A DNA stretch of 64,000 bases, from NCBI GenBank assembly GCA_903834845.1, contig CAILKW010000172.1:1-64000 (forward strand). Reading direction: 5' to 3'. This document shows positions 32,424 to 42,642 of this stretch, piece by piece (position 1 is the stretch's first letter; each line of letters begins with the position of its first letter). Both the position numbers and the translations under genes were made by a program. The notes beneath the pieces were generated by a model. It did no database searches. It was not told where the DNA came from and saw only the letters and a program-made list of their open reading frames with translations. The stretch is from an uncultured Bacteroidia bacterium. Its GTDB lineage: Bacteria; Bacteroidota; Bacteroidia; Bacteroidales; Prolixibacteraceae.

Positions 32424-33107
32424 ATGATACACTTGTTAGGCGAAAGCAACTCTTTGTTAAATCAATTCATTGCTGAGATCAGAGATGAAATTGTCCAAAA
32501 AGATTCACTTCGATTTAGAAGAAACCTTGAACGCGTAGGCGAAATATTTGCATACGAAATCAGTAAAAAACTTCATTACAAAACCAGAGAAGTCACTACT
32601 CCACTAGGCGTTGCAAAAATTCCAATGCTCGAACAACAACCTGTTTTAGCTACAATTCTCCGTGCTGGTCTTCCTTTGCATCAAGGTCTTTTAAACTATT
32701 TCGATAAGGCAGAAAATTGTTTCATTTCTGCTTACCGGAAATACGATCCCAATGGAGAATTCCATATCGAATTTGAATATATTGCGTCTCCACTTCTTGA
32801 TAATAAGATTGTAATAATGTCGGATCCAATGCTCGCTACAGGCTCATCAATGGAGATTGCTTACCACGCATTACTCGAGAAAGGGGAGCCAAAGCATATT
32901 CATCTTGTTTCCGTTATTGCAAGCAGACAAGGTATCGACCACGTTCTGAAGATGCTCCCCAATGAACAAATTACTCTTTGGATTGGAGCTATTGATCCTG
33001 AAATGACACCTAAATCGTATATCGTTCCCGGGTTAGGTGATGCCGGTGATCTTGCTTTTGGTGAAAAAATAGACTCTAAAGAGAGTGTTTTGCATAATCA
33101 TTTTTAA
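32424..33107 (+). CDS. upp: Uracil phosphoribosyltransferase
   Basis: VLATILRAGLPLHQGLLNYFDKAE; KIVIMSDPMLATGSSMEIA; GDAGDLAFGEK. Start taken at MIHLLGESN, not the ORF-track start at 32331. Confidence 0.92.
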   Translation: MIHLLGESNSLLNQFIAEIRDEIVQKDSLRFRRNLERVGEIFAYEISKKLHYKTREVTTPLGVAKIPMLEQQPVLATILRAGLPLHQGLLNYFDKAENCFISAYRKYDPNGEFHIEFEYIASPLLDNKIVIMSDPMLATGSSMEIAYHALLEKGEPKHIHLVSVIASRQGIDHVLKMLPNEQITLWIGAIDPEMTPKSYIVPGLGDAGDLAFGEKIDSKESVLHNHF

Positions 33108-33613
33108 TCAATTTTTTCTACTTTAAGTCGGTCTGTACATATTTGAAGCATTTCCTTTACTTTTAAGTGGGTTCCCGGATGTAGTTTTTCAGGAGCTATT
33201 TCGGTCAAAGGAATCAATACAAAATTTCGTTCACCCATTTTAGGATGTGGCAAAATAAGTTTGGACGAGTTAAGCTCCAAATCGTTGTAAAAAAGTATAT
33301 CTATATCAATAGTTCGGGATTCGTAATGATCTGATATTTTAGTACGACCCATTGTTTTTTCTATTGACTGGGTAAGATGTAGTATGTCGTGCGGATTGAG
33401 TGATGTTTCAACTAAAATTGCCTGATTCCAGAATAAATCGGATTCAAAGCCCCAGGGTTCAGACTCGTAAATAGATGACAGTTTTATGATCAATCCTATT
33501 CTTTCGTCAATTAGTTTTCGTGTCTCTTTAAATATTTTAGACTTATCTCCTACATTACCACCCAAAAGAATATAAACTTCGGCCATTATTAATAAATTTG
33601 CATCAAATATCAC
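33104..33613 (-). CDS. folK: 2-amino-4-hydroxy-6-hydroxymethyldihydropteridine pyrophosphokinase
   Basis: YILLGGNVGDKSKIF; ESEPWGFESDLFWNQAILVET; SRTIDIDILFYNDLEL; LPHPKMGERNFVLIPL. Confidence 0.95.
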   Translation of the reverse strand: MIFDANLLIMAEVYILLGGNVGDKSKIFKETRKLIDERIGLIIKLSSIYESEPWGFESDLFWNQAILVETSLNPHDILHLTQSIEKTMGRTKISDHYESRTIDIDILFYNDLELNSSKLILPHPKMGERNFVLIPLTEIAPEKLHPGTHLKVKEMLQICTDRLKVEKID

Positions 33614-33677
33614 AATAATAATTTAAAAAATTAAAGATTAGTTTTAGTTGTAATACATATCAATAATAGAAATCTAT

Positions 33678-35456
33678 ATGAAAATCTTCTGGAAAGCTTT
33701 TTTCGCATCATTACTCGCAATTCTCATTGCCTCATTTCTCATGATCTTTGTTCTTGTTGGAATGATTTCAGCCGTTACTTCGTTTAAAGATCAAACAGTT
33801 ACGATCAAGAGTCAATCATTGCTTTTGCTTAAGCTGGATAACCGAATCGTTGAGCGTAAGTCCAACAATCCATTTGAAGACCTTGAATTTCCAGGTCTCA
33901 CATCATCCACAACAACTGGCTTGAATCAGATTCTTAGCTGTATTGAAAAGGCAAAAACCGATGAACGGATTAAAGGGATTTTTCTTGAACTCTCGGAAGT
34001 TAATTCAGGTTATGCCACAGTTGAGGAAATCCGAAATGCCCTAATAAATTTCAAGACCTCTGGTAAATTTATTTATACTTACGCTGACATGATATCCCAA
34101 AAGGCTTATTATCTTGCAACAGTATCTGATAGCTTAATTTTGAATCCTATGGGCATGTTCGATTTTCGGGGACTCAGTGCAGAGCACACCTTTTATAAAA
34201 AGGCTCTTGATAAATTCGGAATCGAAATGCAAGTTGTACGTGGGAAAAACAACAAGTTCAAATCTGCGGTCGAACCATTCCTATTTGAAAAAATGAGCGA
34301 TGCCAACCGCGAACAAACAGGTGTGTACCTTAAAAGCATTTGGAATCACGTATTGAAGGGGATTTCAGAACAAAGAAAAATTCCTTTAGACAGTTTAAAT
34401 ATATATGCCAATGAAGTTATGACATTTCAAAAAGCCGATAAAGCCTTGAAATACAGATTTTTTGACAATCTTAAATATAGAGATCAGGTTCTGGTTGATT
34501 TCAGAATATTAACCAATCTTGGAGTGAATGATGAAATTCCGGTAGTTTCCGTAGGCGAATATGATAAAGTTCCCAAACCAATCGATCCAACAGGACTACC
34601 TAAAGACAGAATTGCGATTGTTTACGCCGAAGGTGAGATTGACGGAGCCACGGAAGGTTCATACCAAATAGACTCCAAGGAAGTTTCGAAGGGCATACGC
34701 GAAGCCCGCACAGATTCCGCAGTTAAAGCGATTGTACTCCGCGTAAATTCCCCTGGTGGATCAGCTTATGGATCTGAAGTTATCTGGCGTGAAGTTATTT
34801 TAGCTCAAAAAGTCAAGCCTGTTGTTGTGTCAATGGGTGATTATGCAGCCTCAGGAGGTTATTACATTGCATGTGGGGCTGACGCAATAATTGCAAACCC
34901 AACTACGATCACCGGGTCTATTGGTGTTTTTGGTCTAATCCCAAATTTGAGCGGATTACTTTCAGACAAAATAGGGATTACTTTTGATAATATTTCAACT
35001 AATGAACACTCAGATATGCCTTCACTTACACGCAAAATGACTCCTTTCGAGATGAATCTGATGCAAAGTTATGTTGAATCAACATACGAAACTTTTATAT
35101 CTCATGTTGCAGATGGCCGTAAAAAAACATCAACTTTTATTGATTCGATCGGACAAGGCCGCGTTTGGAGTGGCGAAAACGGAAAATCAAATGGGCTGGT
35201 TGATGAATTTGGTGGTTTAAATGACGCAGTTAAGTTGGCTGCAACAAAAGCTGGAATCGAACATTACAGAATTAAAGAATTACCAAAACAAAAGGATACT
35301 TTCGAAGAACTCATGAAAAGTTTCTCTACAAAGCTGCAAAACAAAGTGTTACAATCAAAATTAGGAGATTCTTACTATTTATGGCAGAATTTTTCCCGTG
35401 AATTTAAATCAAACGGTATTTATGCGAGAATGCCATTTAATCTTGAAATTAACTAG
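33678..35456 (+). CDS. sppA: Signal peptide peptidase SppA, 67K type
   Basis: AIVLRVNSPGGSAYGSEVIWREV; VVSMGDYAASGGYYIACGADAIIANPTTITGSIGVFG. Confidence 0.96.
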   Translation: MKIFWKAFFASLLAILIASFLMIFVLVGMISAVTSFKDQTVTIKSQSLLLLKLDNRIVERKSNNPFEDLEFPGLTSSTTTGLNQILSCIEKAKTDERIKGIFLELSEVNSGYATVEEIRNALINFKTSGKFIYTYADMISQKAYYLATVSDSLILNPMGMFDFRGLSAEHTFYKKALDKFGIEMQVVRGKNNKFKSAVEPFLFEKMSDANREQTGVYLKSIWNHVLKGISEQRKIPLDSLNIYANEVMTFQKADKALKYRFFDNLKYRDQVLVDFRILTNLGVNDEIPVVSVGEYDKVPKPIDPTGLPKDRIAIVYAEGEIDGATEGSYQIDSKEVSKGIREARTDSAVKAIVLRVNSPGGSAYGSEVIWREVILAQKVKPVVVSMGDYAASGGYYIACGADAIIANPTTITGSIGVFGLIPNLSGLLSDKIGITFDNISTNEHSDMPSLTRKMTPFEMNLMQSYVESTYETFISHVADGRKKTSTFIDSIGQGRVWSGENGKSNGLVDEFGGLNDAVKLAATKAGIEHYRIKELPKQKDTFEELMKSFSTKLQNKVLQSKLGDSYYLWQNFSREFKSNGIYARMPFNLEIN

Positions 35457-35471
35457 AAAAACCAACACAAG

Positions 35472-36566
35472 GTGAAGTATCTGTTTTTGAAATTGTTATC
35501 CATGTTTTACGGTATATTGACTGGCTTAAGAAATGAGTTATTTAATATTAAGATTTTGTCTTCACGTGAATTTGACCTTCCGATTATTTCGATAGGTAAT
35601 ATCACGGTGGGTGGAACAGGAAAAACCCCTCATACTGAGTATATTGCCGGGCTGCTGAAACCGAATTTTAAAGTTGCAACTTTAAGTCGTGGTTATAAAA
35701 GAAAATCCAGAGGTTTTTATCTTGTTGAACCAACATCAAAAGTTCGTTGGGTCGGCGATGAACCATTACAAATAAAACTTAAATTTAACGATTTAACAGT
35801 TGCAGTAGATGCAAACCGTGTCCGCGGTATTGAGCATTTGCTTGCATTACCCGGTAAACCTGATGTTATTCTTCTGGATGATGCATTTCAGCACCAGTAC
35901 GTTACTCCCGGCATTAATATTTTGTTAACCGATTATAACCATTTAATCACTAAAGATTCTCTACTGCCTTATGGACGTTTACGCGAATCGGCATCAAATA
36001 AAAGCAGAGCTACTATAATTATAGTCACAAAGTGTCCGCCGGAACTCAAGCCGATTGATGAACGAATAATTACTAAAGAACTTGAAATCAGACCATATCA
36101 AAACCTTTTCTTTTCCAAAATTGATTATGGTGCAATAATGCCTGTTTTTCCGTTAGAAGTTTCATCTCAAACTATCGAATTGGTTGAAGGTTTGACTGTA
36201 TTGATGGTTACCGGTATAGCAAATCCATCATCACTAAAAGAATATCTATTGCATGGATCCCATGATATTTATGAAATGAATTATCCCGACCACCACCGAT
36301 ATACCGTGAAGGAGGTTGACCGAATTGCTGCAAGATTCGATTCACTTACTTCTGTTAAGAAAATTATCATAACCACTGAGAAAGATATGGTAAGATTCCG
36401 TGGCCTTGAATCAGTTCCGGAAAATATTCGTAAACACATGTATTATATTCCTATTAAAATCAGTTTTCTGAATAATGCCGGTAAAGAATTTGACAGAAAA
36501 ATATTAAACTATGTTAAAGAAAATAAAAGCAACTTCAACCTATATTCAAGAAATAACAGGATTTAA
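35472..36566 (+). CDS. lpxK: Tetraacyldisaccharide 4'-kinase
   Basis: PIISIGNITVGGTGKTPHTEYIAGLL; LSRGYKRKSRGF; VGDEPLQIKLKF; DDAFQHQYV. Confidence 0.95.
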   Translation: MKYLFLKLLSMFYGILTGLRNELFNIKILSSREFDLPIISIGNITVGGTGKTPHTEYIAGLLKPNFKVATLSRGYKRKSRGFYLVEPTSKVRWVGDEPLQIKLKFNDLTVAVDANRVRGIEHLLALPGKPDVILLDDAFQHQYVTPGINILLTDYNHLITKDSLLPYGRLRESASNKSRATIIIVTKCPPELKPIDERIITKELEIRPYQNLFFSKIDYGAIMPVFPLEVSSQTIELVEGLTVLMVTGIANPSSLKEYLLHGSHDIYEMNYPDHHRYTVKEVDRIAARFDSLTSVKKIIITTEKDMVRFRGLESVPENIRKHMYYIPIKISFLNNAGKEFDRKILNYVKENKSNFNLYSRNNRI

Positions 36567-37326
36567 AGCAGAAATTGGCATAATACTCGGCACGGGACTT
36601 GGAGGCCTCGTTAATGAAATTGAAATTATTCGGACTCTGCCATACGCCAGCATTCCGAATTTTCCTGTTTCTACAGTTGAGGGCCATAAAGGTCAGCTGA
36701 TTTTTGGAAAACTTGGTGGAAAAAACATCATAGCAATGCAGGGTAGATTTCATTTCTATGAAGGGTATAGCCTGTTAGATGTAACTTTTCCGGTACGAGT
36801 AATGAGTGACTTGGGAATTAAGATTTTGTTTGTTTCGAATGCCAGCGGAGGTCTGAATCCCACATTTAAAGTAGGTGATGTTATGATGATTACTGATCAT
36901 ATAAACATGTTTGGCAGCAATCCTTTGATAGGTCCTAATCTAAATGAATTAGGAATCCGATTCCCCGATATGAGTCAGGCTTATGATTTCAAACTTCTGG
37001 ACATTGCCCGTAAAATTGCATTACAAAACCATATTGATCTCAAAGAGGGGGTTTATGTTGGTGTGTCAGGACCAACTTTCGAAACTCCTGCAGAGTATAA
37101 AATGTTTCGGATACTCGGTGGTGATGCTATCGGGATGTCAACAGTTCCTGAAGTTATTGTTGCACGCCATAGCGGCATGAAAGTTTTTGGAATCTCTATC
37201 ATTACGGACAGTGGTGTTCCAGGAGAAATCATTGAAATCTCGCATGAGGAGGTGCAGGAAGTTGCTTCAAAGGCAGAACCCAAAATGAGTTTGATAATTA
37301 AAGAGTTAATAGCTTCTTTTTCATAA
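36511..37326 (+). CDS. Purine-nucleoside phosphorylase
   Basis: IGIILGTGLGGLVNEIE; GPTFETPAEYKMFRILGGDAIGMSTVPEVIVARHSGM. Start codon lies inside the 3' end of lpxK. Confidence 0.95.
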   Translation: MLKKIKATSTYIQEITGFKAEIGIILGTGLGGLVNEIEIIRTLPYASIPNFPVSTVEGHKGQLIFGKLGGKNIIAMQGRFHFYEGYSLLDVTFPVRVMSDLGIKILFVSNASGGLNPTFKVGDVMMITDHINMFGSNPLIGPNLNELGIRFPDMSQAYDFKLLDIARKIALQNHIDLKEGVYVGVSGPTFETPAEYKMFRILGGDAIGMSTVPEVIVARHSGMKVFGISIITDSGVPGEIIEISHEEVQEVASKAEPKMSLIIKELIASFS

Positions 37327-38732
37327 TGGGAAGAATAACCTTTTTGTCTGTGTTAATGATATTTTCATGTCTTATCCTTTTCACCGGTTGCAAAGTTGTT
37401 AAGCCTTCAATGCCTGTAGAGAGTTATGAAATACTGATACGTAAACCCAAAACTTCAAATATCAGTTTATACGCGGATATAGAGATAACTAAATTGGAAC
37501 AACTCATTAATGATCAATTAAATAATGTAATATATCAGGATACCAGCTTTGAGGACAACAACAAAGACAATCTGAAGTTTAAAGCACTTAGGGATGGGGA
37601 GATCAAACTAAACTTTGAACATAATGAGCTAAAATGGGATTTACCTTTACGTGTCTCAATTCAAAAAGGAGTCAAATTGTTCGGGTATAGTGTTCCTTTA
37701 GTGGATTCCTGGGAATATACAGGACAAATCAGACTCCGTTATAAAACAAAATTATCTCTTAGTCCCGACTGGAGCATTAATACAAGTACTGTTTCCGATG
37801 GGTATTTGTGGACTAAAAAACCTGCAATAAAGATTGGCGGAATTGATGTTCCTGTCATAATGGTTGCAAACCTACTTTTACCAGCCAATCTTCAGGAATT
37901 TTCACAACAGATTGATAAAATTATTTCTCAAAGTTTTGATTTCAGGGATTTTTCAGAAAAGGGATGGCGAATGTTATTTGAACCATTCAAGATTCCTACT
38001 GATTATAATGCCTGGTTATCAATATCACCATATTCAGTTGCACTTCTACCCGTGCAAGGTTCAGAAGGACATGTCAGATTAGGTGCTGCAATTACAACAG
38101 ATGTGGAGTGTTTAATGGACAATGTACCCCTATCCAGAAAAGCAACACCATTACCAAATATACAACAGCTCAAGACACCAAGCGATACTTTTAAGGTAAA
38201 CTTGCTGACTGATATTCCTTATACAACAATCAACCGTATGATTGATGAAGAAATAGGCGATTCAACTTTTGTCTTTGGAAATCGCCGGGTAAAGTTCGAG
38301 ACATTCAGGGTTTATGGAACAAACGAAAAAATGGCAGTGGAAACGAGGATATCAGGAAGTGTAAAGTGCACGCTTTATCTTACAGGAATCCCCTATTTCA
38401 ATTCGCAAGATACTACACTGCGGATAAAAGACCTGAAATTCGATATTAAAACCAGTAATCTGATGATGGCGTCGGCAAAATGGTTGTTTAGCGGTAAGTT
38501 TGAACGAATATTAACCGAATCAATTGCAATTCCTTTTAATTCAAATATATCTGATACAGAAAAACAAATATCAGTATTTCTTAACCATTATCAGCTTGGT
38601 TACGGATTTGAACTGAATGGGAGACTCGCCGGATTATCAGTTTCAGATCTTTATCTAAGTCCTGAATCTGTTAAGGCTAATGTTGTTTTTTTGGGTCATC
38701 TTTCATTGGGTATGGTAGGATCTTTACCTTAA
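37326..38732 (+). CDS. DUF4403-family protein
   Basis: Lipobox (LFTGCKVVKP), paired repeat-like region, WEYTGQIRLRYKTKLSLSPDWSI. Confidence 0.75.
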   Translation: MGRITFLSVLMIFSCLILFTGCKVVKPSMPVESYEILIRKPKTSNISLYADIEITKLEQLINDQLNNVIYQDTSFEDNNKDNLKFKALRDGEIKLNFEHNELKWDLPLRVSIQKGVKLFGYSVPLVDSWEYTGQIRLRYKTKLSLSPDWSINTSTVSDGYLWTKKPAIKIGGIDVPVIMVANLLLPANLQEFSQQIDKIISQSFDFRDFSEKGWRMLFEPFKIPTDYNAWLSISPYSVALLPVQGSEGHVRLGAAITTDVECLMDNVPLSRKATPLPNIQQLKTPSDTFKVNLLTDIPYTTINRMIDEEIGDSTFVFGNRRVKFETFRVYGTNEKMAVETRISGSVKCTLYLTGIPYFNSQDTTLRIKDLKFDIKTSNLMMASAKWLFSGKFERILTESIAIPFNSNISDTEKQISVFLNHYQLGYGFELNGRLAGLSVSDLYLSPESVKANVVFLGHLSLGMVGSLP

Positions 38733-38769
38733 ATCACAAAACTTAAAATGTAATCCTTAAATTAATATC

Positions 38770-40167
38770 ATGAAAAACAAACAAAACAGACGGAATTTTT
38801 TGACAAGAGCTTCAGCTACTACTGCAGGCATTGCAGTAGGTTTGAATACATTTGGTTCTGTCGAATCCGCTCGTATTTTTGGTGCTAACGACAGGGTTAG
38901 AGTTGGTTTTATCGGAATAGGCAATCGGGGTTCTCAACTTTTAGGATTGTTTATGAAACAGTCCGATTGTGAGGTAGCTGCATTATGCGATGTTTACGAG
39001 CCATATCTTTTGCGCGATAGAAGTATGGTAGAACCACGGTTTCTCAATGATTTGAGCGGTCAAATACCAAAAATGGGTGAGGCTTTTGACAAAAAACCCA
39101 ATACTTTTCATGATTATCGCAAGTTACTGGAAGATAAAAGTATAGATGCAGTTTGTATAGCAACGCCCGATCATTGGCACGCCATTCAGATGATAGAGGC
39201 TGTGAAGGCGGGTAAAGATGTTTACGTAGAAAAACCGCTTACGAATACTTTGTGGGAAGGACGTCAGATGATAAAAGCGTGGCAAGCAAGCAACCGTGTG
39301 GTAGCCGTTGGTTTGAATAGGCGTGGAAATCCAGTTTATCAAAAGCTTGCAAAAGATATTCCTACCGGAAAGATTGGGAAAATAACTGTTGGCAGGTCTG
39401 CAAGAATCAATAATATGTTTCCTTTTGGTATTGGTAAAATGAAACCTGAGCAACCTCCAAAAGGGTTAGATTGGGACTTATGGCTTGGACCTCGAGCAAA
39501 TCGCCCTTACCAGTACAATATAGCTCCATATAAATTCAGGTGGTGGAGTGATTTTTCAAGCCAAATGGGCAATTGGGGAGTTCATTATATGGATGTTACA
39601 CGTTGGATGATGGGAGAAACAGCTCCGATGGCAATTACAGCGAGCGGTGGTAAATATATACTTGATCACGATGGCGACATACCTGATACCATGCAGGTAA
39701 CTTTTGAATTTGCCTCCGGGGCAATTATATCATTCTGTATTTATGAGGCGAGTAGTGGTAATTTGTTTCCTTATGGGGAAATTGAATTGAGAGGTACCAA
39801 AGGCACGCTTTATTCTGACGAAGGTGGATACAGAATAATACCAACCAAAAGCGGGCAATTCCAGAAATGGGATAAAAGCATTGAAAATGAAGTGTTTGAC
39901 GTAAAAAATAATCCCTTGGCGGACGGTAGTAATGCAGACAGTACCGCAAATCTGGTTCGCAATTTTCTTGAGTGTGTTAAAAGTCGCAAGAATCCATTCT
40001 GCACACTTGAAGATGGTCACCGGTCAACATCATTTGCCCATCTTGCAAATATTTCGCTCGCAGTAAAGCAAAGATTAGAATGGGATTCTGTTAATGAGCG
40101 ATTTACCAACAGTGAAAAGGCAAATCAGCTGCTGCGTTACGATTATAGAAAGCCGTGGAAAATTTGA
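38770..40167 (+). CDS. Gfo/Idh/MocA-family oxidoreductase with Tat signal
   Basis: RRNFLTRASATTAGIAVG Tat-type signal; VRVGFIGIGNRGSQLLGLF; DAVCIATPDHWHAIQMIEAVKAGKDVYVEKPLT. Confidence 0.93.
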   Translation: MKNKQNRRNFLTRASATTAGIAVGLNTFGSVESARIFGANDRVRVGFIGIGNRGSQLLGLFMKQSDCEVAALCDVYEPYLLRDRSMVEPRFLNDLSGQIPKMGEAFDKKPNTFHDYRKLLEDKSIDAVCIATPDHWHAIQMIEAVKAGKDVYVEKPLTNTLWEGRQMIKAWQASNRVVAVGLNRRGNPVYQKLAKDIPTGKIGKITVGRSARINNMFPFGIGKMKPEQPPKGLDWDLWLGPRANRPYQYNIAPYKFRWWSDFSSQMGNWGVHYMDVTRWMMGETAPMAITASGGKYILDHDGDIPDTMQVTFEFASGAIISFCIYEASSGNLFPYGEIELRGTKGTLYSDEGGYRIIPTKSGQFQKWDKSIENEVFDVKNNPLADGSNADSTANLVRNFLECVKSRKNPFCTLEDGHRSTSFAHLANISLAVKQRLEWDSVNERFTNSEKANQLLRYDYRKPWKI

Positions 40168-40213
40168 TTTTAATTATAAGACCAGTTTATCACATTTAAA
40201 ACTATAATGTTCA

Positions 40214-41167
40214 ATGAATAATAATACCAGAAGAGAATTCCTCAAAACTACCTCTGCTACAATTGTTGGAGTGGCACTAAGCAATCAATTTCTTAAAGCT
40301 CAACAAAGTTTAGCAATAAAACCCCGTCTAATCTGTGCTTTTACAAAGTGCCTGCAATTTATTGAAATTGATAAACTTGGAGATTTTCTGGCCGCTCTAG
40401 AATTCGATGGTGCCGATCTTACAGTTCGAAAAGGCGGGCATGTTCTAACTGAAAATATTACTATTGATCTTCCAAAAGCGGTTAAATTGTTGGAACGATC
40501 AGGGATAAAAGTACCAATGATGGTCACCGATGTGATTGATCCTGAAAATCCTGAATCAGAACGAATTCTGGGGGTTGCAGCTGAAAATGGCATTAAGTAT
40601 TACCGAATGGGATATTTAAACTACGACACAAAAAAGTCAATTCCTCAAAATCTTGAAAATCATAAAAGATCAATCGAAAAATTAGAGAAAATAAACCGGA
40701 AATTTAATATTCACGGAGGCTATCAAAACCATTCAGGAATACGTGTAGGAGGACCTGTATGGGATTTATATTGGCTGCTAAAAGATTGTGATCCAGCCTA
40801 TATAGGTGTCCAATATGATATCCGACATGCAGTGTGCGAAGGTGGCAACTCATGGCCTATAGGAATGAATCTCGTTTCTCCGTGGATTCGTACTGTGGAC
40901 ATAAAAGATTTTTTTTGGAAAAAAGTTGATGGCAAGTGGAAAATTAACAGTGTTCCTCTCGGGGAAGGCATGGTTGATTTGGATTCCTTTTTGAAGCAAT
41001 ATGCCAGCTTAAAGCTTAGCGATCCGATTTCAATTCATTTTGAGTATGATCTGGGTGGTGCTGAATCAGGAAAAACAAACCCGAAAATGGAAACTAATGA
41101 AATAGCAACTTTCCTAAAAAATGATCTTTTATTTTTGCGTTCAAAGTTCAAAGAATTAGGACTTTAA
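40214..41167 (+). CDS. Sugar phosphate isomerase/epimerase-like TIM-barrel protein with Tat signal
   Basis: NTRREFLKTTSATIVGVAL; xylose-isomerase-like TIM-barrel features (YIGVQYDIRHAVCEGG; IHFEYDLGG). Confidence 0.82.
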   Translation: MNNNTRREFLKTTSATIVGVALSNQFLKAQQSLAIKPRLICAFTKCLQFIEIDKLGDFLAALEFDGADLTVRKGGHVLTENITIDLPKAVKLLERSGIKVPMMVTDVIDPENPESERILGVAAENGIKYYRMGYLNYDTKKSIPQNLENHKRSIEKLEKINRKFNIHGGYQNHSGIRVGGPVWDLYWLLKDCDPAYIGVQYDIRHAVCEGGNSWPIGMNLVSPWIRTVDIKDFFWKKVDGKWKINSVPLGEGMVDLDSFLKQYASLKLSDPISIHFEYDLGGAESGKTNPKMETNEIATFLKNDLLFLRSKFKELGL

Positions 41168-41208
41168 TTAGACATTCGCGACTATTAAATATTTTAAATA
41201 TCCTTATT

Positions 41209-42600
41209 ATGCTGTCAAGAAGGGAATTTGTGAAAAGTTCAGCATTGGCCGGAGCTGCTGCCTTTACTGGAATTAATACCGAAGTTATGGCAATTGCTCC
41301 TGAAAACAGAATTACAATTGATGATGTGAAATCTGATTTCGAGCGTGAGCCTCTAATTCGTCCATTTGGGTTCAAAGGCGGTTACATGACCGAGATATGG
41401 CAGTCAGTCAATTATATTCGTTCAAAAACCGGAACTTCAAAGATTGGTTTGTGTACCCAAAACGTTCTTTGGTCTGATTCTGCGGTTTTTGCCGCTCATT
41501 CAGAGAGCGGTGGAAATGCACTTATGTACTCACTTACCGAACATGCTTTACAACTAATTAAAGGACAAACATTTATCAATCCGATTCAACTTCAGGAAGA
41601 ACTACTTGATGAGGTTTATCGTTATGGTGTAAAAATTACCTCGAATCCTGATTTACGAAAGACTTTTGCCATGAATGCTTTAGTCGGGATTGATAATGCC
41701 CTGTGGATGATATATGCCAAGGAAAATGGTATCAGCAACTTCGATGAATTGATTCCATTAAAGTATCGCTCTGCTTTGTCTCACCATCATAAACAAGTGG
41801 CAAGTATCCCGTTGATGGCCTATTCAATTCCAGTAAACGAAATCGTTGATGCTGTTGAATCAGGTTATTATTTTATGAAAATAAAAATCGGTCAGCCCGG
41901 TACCCAAAATGAGATGTTATCGAAAGATATTGAGAGACTTACTGCAATTCATAAGGCTATAGGTAATTACCGTACACCACATACTGATTCCGGCAAACTT
42001 CCATATTATTTTGATGCAAATGGCCGCTACGAAAAGAAAGAGTCATTGTTGAAACTGATTGACCATGCTGTTAAGATTGGTGCTTATGATCAGATTGCAA
42101 TTATTGAGGAACCATTTGCCGAAAAAGCTGAAATTGATGTACGTGATATTCCTTTACGTCTTGCAGCCGATGAAAGTGCTCATACTGACGTGGATGCGCG
42201 TTTAAGGATAGAAATGGGATACAAGGCTATTGCATTGAAGGCAATTGCCAAGACACTTTCAATGACTATTAAAATTGCGAATGTTGCAAAAGAAAAGGGC
42301 ATTCCATGCTTTTGTGCCGACCTTACTGTCAATCCGATTCTTGTTGATTGGAATAAAAATGTAGCTGCAAGGCTTGATCCGTTTCCCGGTTTAGGAACTG
42401 GTTTATTGGAATCAAACGGCCATCAAAATTACAAAAACTGGAGCATTATGGAATCATACCACCCTTATGCAGATGCGAATTGGAGAAAAACCCAGAAAGG
42501 GGTTTTTAATCTTGATGATGATTTCTATTTGAAAAGTGGTGGCATACTAACCGATTCCGAACACTATACAAAAATGTTTGAAAACAGCACTAAAACTTAA
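41209..42600 (+). CDS. Mandelate racemase/enolase superfamily protein with Tat-like signal
   Basis: LSRREFVKSSALAGAAAFTG; FMKIKIGQPG; DANGRYEKKES; IAIIEEPF; LAADESAHTD. Confidence 0.85.
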   Translation: MLSRREFVKSSALAGAAAFTGINTEVMAIAPENRITIDDVKSDFEREPLIRPFGFKGGYMTEIWQSVNYIRSKTGTSKIGLCTQNVLWSDSAVFAAHSESGGNALMYSLTEHALQLIKGQTFINPIQLQEELLDEVYRYGVKITSNPDLRKTFAMNALVGIDNALWMIYAKENGISNFDELIPLKYRSALSHHHKQVASIPLMAYSIPVNEIVDAVESGYYFMKIKIGQPGTQNEMLSKDIERLTAIHKAIGNYRTPHTDSGKLPYYFDANGRYEKKESLLKLIDHAVKIGAYDQIAIIEEPFAEKAEIDVRDIPLRLAADESAHTDVDARLRIEMGYKAIALKAIAKTLSMTIKIANVAKEKGIPCFCADLTVNPILVDWNKNVAARLDPFPGLGTGLLESNGHQNYKNWSIMESYHPYADANWRKTQKGVFNLDDDFYLKSGGILTDSEHYTKMFENSTKT

Positions 42601-42642
42601 AACTGATACTTATAATACAGATTTAAGGTAATTTGTCTGATC

